DNA of 64,000 nt from Enterococcus_D sp050529585. Lineage in GTDB: Bacteria; Bacillota; Bacilli; Lactobacillales; Enterococcaceae. Below, in pieces: positions 61,569 to 64,000 of the stretch (position 1 is its first letter; each line of letters begins with the position of its first letter). A model generated the notes under the pieces. The model made no database searches. It was not told the origin of the DNA and was given only the letters and a program-made list of their open reading frames with translations. The position numbers and the translations under genes were made by a program. The stretch covers positions 620,001 to 684,000 of the forward strand of contig NZ_CP172882.1 of NCBI RefSeq assembly GCF_050529585.1. The letters are read 5' to 3'.

Positions 61569-62495
61569 ATGAAGAAATTTACATCTGTTGCACTGCTATT
61601 ATTTTCAACTAGCTTATTTGCTGCTTGCGGCACACAGGACTCAGCTTCCTCATCTGACAGCACAACAAGTGATGAGGCTATCGATGTCGTCACAACTTTC
61701 TATCCAATGTATGAATTTACCAAAGCTGTTGTTGGGGATGAAGGGGACGTTGAATTATTGATCCCTGCTGGAAATGAACCCCATGAATATGAACCAAGTG
61801 CGCAAGACATGACAAAAATCAGTGATGCTGATGCCTTTGTATACAATAGTGATGCTTTAGAAAAATGGGCAGCCAATGGGTTAGACACAGTAGATACAGA
61901 TAAGACTAAAGTGATTCAAGCTGCTGAAGGGATTACTTTGTCTGAAAGTGATGCCGCTAGTGAAGAAGCCGGTGAGCTTGATCCCCACGTTTGGTTGGAT
62001 CCAGTCTTGGCTGAGAAAGAAGTAGAAACGATCGCCACAGGATTAGCAGATAAATTCCCAGACAAAGCGGAAACATTTGAAAAAAATGCTGATGCGTATA
62101 TCGCAAAATTGGCTGATCTAGACCAAGAATATCAAGATGCCTTCAAAGATGCGACCCAACGTTCATTCGTGACACAACATGCTGCTTTTGGCTACTTAGC
62201 CAAAGAATACGGATTGAACCAAGAAGCTATTTCAGGTCTTTCTCCTGAAGAAGAACCTAGTGCAGCACGCCTGGCTGAACTAAAAACATTTGTTGAAGAC
62301 AATCATTTATCTATCATTTATTTTGAAGAAACAGCTTCATCCAAAGTCGCTGAAACATTGGCTGATGAAACTGGTGTAGATACGGAAGTACTAAGTCCGA
62401 TCGAAGGTATCACACAATCTGATATGGACAATGGTGTGACTTATCTTTCGATTATGGAAGATAACTTGAAGAGTTTGGAGAAAACAGTGAAATAA
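61569..62495 (+). CDS. adcA: Zinc ABC transporter substrate-binding lipoprotein (AdcA/ZnuA-like)
   Basis: 308 residues. The signal peptide ends in lipobox LFAAC. The cluster A-I fold has ligand residues His in NEPHEYEPS, His in LDPHVWLDP, His in VTQHAAFGYLA and Glu/Asp further on (YFEETASSK). The usual His-rich loop is replaced by an acidic Ser/Glu segment, and there is no C-terminal ZinT domain, so it is the short form. The permease and ATPase genes are not in the window. AAGGAA precedes the ATG. It is the last gene of the zinc operon. Confidence 0.92.
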   Translation: MKKFTSVALLLFSTSLFAACGTQDSASSSDSTTSDEAIDVVTTFYPMYEFTKAVVGDEGDVELLIPAGNEPHEYEPSAQDMTKISDADAFVYNSDALEKWAANGLDTVDTDKTKVIQAAEGITLSESDAASEEAGELDPHVWLDPVLAEKEVETIATGLADKFPDKAETFEKNADAYIAKLADLDQEYQDAFKDATQRSFVTQHAAFGYLAKEYGLNQEAISGLSPEEEPSAARLAELKTFVEDNHLSIIYFEETASSKVAETLADETGVDTEVLSPIEGITQSDMDNGVTYLSIMEDNLKSLEKTVK

Positions 62496-62512
62496 TTATT
62501 ATAATGAAATTT

Positions 62513-62567
62513 TAAATCGACCGATATAAGTTAGAAAGTAACAACTAACTTATATCGGTCGATTTAT
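62513..62567 (+). terminator. Strong terminator of the zinc operon
   Basis: A perfect 22-bp stem (62513-62534 with 62545-62566; core CGACCGATATAAGTTAG) with a 10-base loop, followed by TTTTG. Confidence 0.93.
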
Positions 62568-62619
62568 TTTGTATTTGAGATGAAGTTTTCTTATATCCAA
62601 AAAAAAGTTAATATTTTTG

Positions 62620-62648
62620 TTGATATCTCTCAAATAATATATTATGAT
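62620..62648 (+). promoter_or_regulatory. Promoter of the candidate RiPP cluster
   Basis: TTGATA (62620-62625), 17-base spacer, TATGAT (62643-62648). The start site is expected near 62655, about 60 bases before the short gene. Confidence 0.78.
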
Positions 62649-62649
62649 T

Positions 62650-62685
62650 AATACTCAAATATAAATTAATTTATATTTGAGTATT
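62650..62685. promoter_or_regulatory. Perfect 36-bp palindrome at the transcription start
   Basis: AATACTCAAATATAAATT is followed immediately by its exact reverse complement, then TTTTTA. It begins 2 bases after the -10, so it covers the start site. Either an operator for a dimeric regulator, or a 5'-end RNA hairpin/attenuator. Confidence 0.8.
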
Positions 62686-62714
62686 TTTTATATTGTAATG
62701 AAAGAGGTGAACTA

Positions 62715-62807
62715 ATGGATACTTTAGTAAAAGTTAAAGCTTTCTCAAAAGTTAAGATGTCTACAGAAACAAGAGTAATGTCATCTAACTCAAGTCAGAT
62801 GGCCTAA
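62715..62807 (+). CDS. Candidate RiPP precursor peptide (30 aa)
   Basis: A 30-codon gene starting MDTLVKVKAFSKVKM. AGAGGTGA lies 6 bases before the ATG, a strong site. The N-terminal half is Lys/Val/Phe rich, like a leader helix or strand. The C-terminal half (STETRVMSSNSSQMA) is rich in Ser and Thr, has one Asn and no Cys. It is followed by a terminator-like hairpin and a ThiF-type enzyme gene, the usual order of precursor and modifying enzyme. PaaP of pantocin A is also about 30 residues; the C-terminal Asn of microcin C precursors is absent here. Product unknown. Confidence 0.65.
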   Translation: MDTLVKVKAFSKVKMSTETRVMSSNSSQMA

Positions 62808-62814
62808 TAACGAG

Positions 62815-62857
62815 AAAAGTCAGGGTAATTAGTCATCATAACTACCCTGACTTTTTA
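62815..62857 (+). terminator. Partial terminator between precursor and enzyme genes
   Basis: AAAAGTCAGGGTA (62815-62827) pairs perfectly with TACCCTGACTTTT (62843-62855), then TT. It should let most transcripts stop after the short gene. Confidence 0.88.
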
Positions 62858-62889
62858 TTAATATTTTTAACAGGTGAAGGGAAATTGTC

Positions 62890-63951
62890 ATGGATAATAA
62901 AAGATATATACTAAATGATACTTTATTAGTATTTAAAAATGAACAAGGGTTAGTTTTATCTTTGCCCGAAGAAAATAGTTTTGTTATTGATCAAAACATT
63001 GATGCTTTTATTTTTTTATTAAATCAGTTTTTTTTGCCGAATTCTTTTGAACAAGCGTTTGAAAATGCGATTGATAATGGGATTGATTTTAAGGATGTAG
63101 AAGAAGAGACACAGTGCTTCCTAATAAAAGAAAATTTGATAAAATCTTTTTTTGTTCCAAAAGAAATAGAGACTTCGTTGACTAATAAACAGTTAACAAA
63201 ATATGATCGACAAATACGTCATTTTTCATCTAAAAATGGACAAAATTTCAAGACTGCTATAAGAATGCAAGAGTCTATTTGTCAAGCTCATGTGATGATA
63301 ATTGGTGTAGGCGGAATTGGTTCTTATTTGAGTAGTGGGCTAGCGTTGTTAGGCGTTAAAGAACTTACACTTATTGATTTTGATAATATCGAGCTAAGTA
63401 ATACTTCTAGGCAAATATTGTATACAGAAAATGACCTGGGGAAAGACAAGCTAAGCGTAGCAAAACAAAAGTTGTTGGACTATAATCCAGAGTTGAAAAT
63501 AAATTGCTACAATATCAACATTAAAGACGAAACATCACTAGAATCTGTTTCTACAGATGGAGTATCAATGCTATCTCTTTGTGCAGATAAACCTTTGTTA
63601 GAAATACACTATATAATTGATAGTTTTTGCCAAAAGCGAAATATACCATGGATTATGGGAGGACCATTTTCACAAGGACGAGTAAGTTTAGGACCAATCA
63701 TAATACCGAGAAAGACAGCAAGCTATACAGATATGGTTAAAAAAAGCCATATTATTGATGATGATATTAGTAGAATCAACTCTAGAAGAATTTCTGCAAT
63801 TATTGATTCAGATAATTCTTTAGCAGCCAAGATGCAGGAAGTGGAGATTATCAAATATTTAACTAAGTACCAAGAAGTTTCTGTTTTAGGAAAACAGTTC
63901 ATCATTGATACTGCTACGTGGAATATAGAGGAAATTTGTCTATGCGATTAA
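62890..63951 (+). CDS. ThiF/MccB/PaaA-type E1-like adenylating enzyme
   Basis: 353 residues. Residues 1-95 form an N-terminal region of strands and helices (RYILNDTLLVFKNEQGLVLSL start) with the size and place of a leader-binding (RRE/peptide-clamp) domain. The E1 core follows: YDRQIRHFSSKNGQ (105-118), ATP loop IIGVGGIGSYLSSGLALLGV (137-156), LIDFD (161-165), SRQ (173-175) and DLGKDKLSVAKQ (182-193). The zinc-binding CYxC expected after PRKTA is SYTD (278-281), so the usual zinc site is missing. AAGGGA precedes the ATG by about 8 bases. The gene is AT-rich compared with its neighbours. It probably adenylates or cyclises the 30-residue peptide. Confidence 0.82.
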   Translation: MDNKRYILNDTLLVFKNEQGLVLSLPEENSFVIDQNIDAFIFLLNQFFLPNSFEQAFENAIDNGIDFKDVEEETQCFLIKENLIKSFFVPKEIETSLTNKQLTKYDRQIRHFSSKNGQNFKTAIRMQESICQAHVMIIGVGGIGSYLSSGLALLGVKELTLIDFDNIELSNTSRQILYTENDLGKDKLSVAKQKLLDYNPELKINCYNINIKDETSLESVSTDGVSMLSLCADKPLLEIHYIIDSFCQKRNIPWIMGGPFSQGRVSLGPIIIPRKTASYTDMVKKSHIIDDDISRINSRRISAIIDSDNSLAAKMQEVEIIKYLTKYQEVSVLGKQFIIDTATWNIEEICLCD

Positions 63952-64000
63952 AAATAGAAGAAATTCTGAATGAATTACAAGAATCTAACCAAGACGAAAC
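63942..64000 (+). CDS. Third gene of the candidate RiPP cluster (start only)
   Basis: Starts MRLKIEEILNELQESNQDE and continues beyond the window. The ATG lies inside the end of the ThiF-type gene (10-base overlap), and GAGGAAA lies about 9 bases upstream, so translation is coupled. Too short to identify. Confidence 0.75.
   Translation, partial: MRLKIEEILNELQESNQDE

Noticed and set aside
62715..62807. 30-aa peptide as a microcin C (MccA) precursor
   Set aside because: MccA-type peptides end in Asn (or Asp) that is adenylated; this one ends SSQMA, so direct microcin C chemistry is unlikely.
62890..63951. ThiF-type gene as thiamine or molybdopterin biosynthesis enzyme (thiF/moeB)
   Set aside because: It has an extra N-terminal region of about 95 residues, lacks the zinc Cys pair, and no thiamine or molybdopterin genes are near; the 30-aa gene fits a peptide substrate better.

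Overview
The window looks like a chromosomal segment of a low-G+C Gram-positive coccus of the Enterococcus group. Pointers are the glpK-glpO-glpF operon with an H2O2-forming glycerophosphate oxidase, the walRKHIJ operon, a tandem-domain FeoA with FeoB, NlpC/P60 and PcsB/SagA-like secreted cell-wall hydrolases, several 6-phospho-beta-glucosidase/PTS units, strong AGGAGG ribosome sites and frequent GTG/TTG starts. The species cannot be resolved from the sequence alone.

Layout. 1-5.2 kb: the end of an Mga-like regulator, then glpKOF behind a cre site. 5.3-9.05 kb (minus strand): nrdHEF, class Ib ribonucleotide reductase, behind a pair of NrdR boxes. 9.2-12.1 kb: Fur-controlled feoA-feoB plus a small Cys-rich membrane protein. 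12.3-16.7 kb: a CapA-like protein, the padR/padC phenolic-acid pair, and an OYE-family flavin oxidoreductase next to an ArsR-type regulator, with matching operators at both promoters. 16.8 kb: tRNA-Lys. 17-24.3 kb: DUF1836 and DegV proteins, then walRKHIJ. 24.3-28 kb: an RpiR regulator, PTS EIIC and 6-phospho-beta-glucosidase. 28-30.9 kb: a CPBP protease, then groESL with CIRCE. 31-41.4 kb: a DUF697 protein, a PgaC-like glycosyltransferase with a small membrane partner, MazG-like and GNAT proteins, a DnaA-box pair, a small charged protein, a stand-alone MurE-like ligase, an SH3b-NlpC/P60 hydrolase, a MerR/GNAT pair and a zinc-ribbon membrane protein. 41.6-49.9 kb: an OppA-like lipoprotein, another lipoprotein, and a second beta-glucoside locus (RpiR, PTS EIIBCA and two GH1 enzymes). 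50-59.6 kb: cspA, a DUF2187 protein, a metallophosphoesterase, a CHAP hydrolase, a HelD-like ATPase, a tocopherol-cyclase-like protein and an S9 peptidase.

59.7-62.5 kb is one apparent zinc-starvation operon. A Zur-type box precedes cysteine-free ribosomal proteins L33, S14 and L32, three small or unknown proteins and an AdcA/ZnuA-type zinc-binding lipoprotein.

The most interesting region is the last 1.4 kb (62.6-64 kb). After a strong terminator the DNA becomes visibly AT-richer. A well-formed promoter and a perfect 36-bp palindrome lead to a 30-codon gene with a good ribosome site. That gene is followed by a terminator-like hairpin, then by a ThiF/MccB/PaaA-type E1-like enzyme with an N-terminal region of the right size and place for leader-peptide recognition, then by a translationally coupled gene that runs off the window. 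This is the usual layout of a ribosomally synthesised, modified peptide (RiPP) cluster, and I propose it as a candidate undescribed one. Two apparently non-coding transcription units (about 50.65-50.87 kb and 56.31-56.41 kb) are further candidates.
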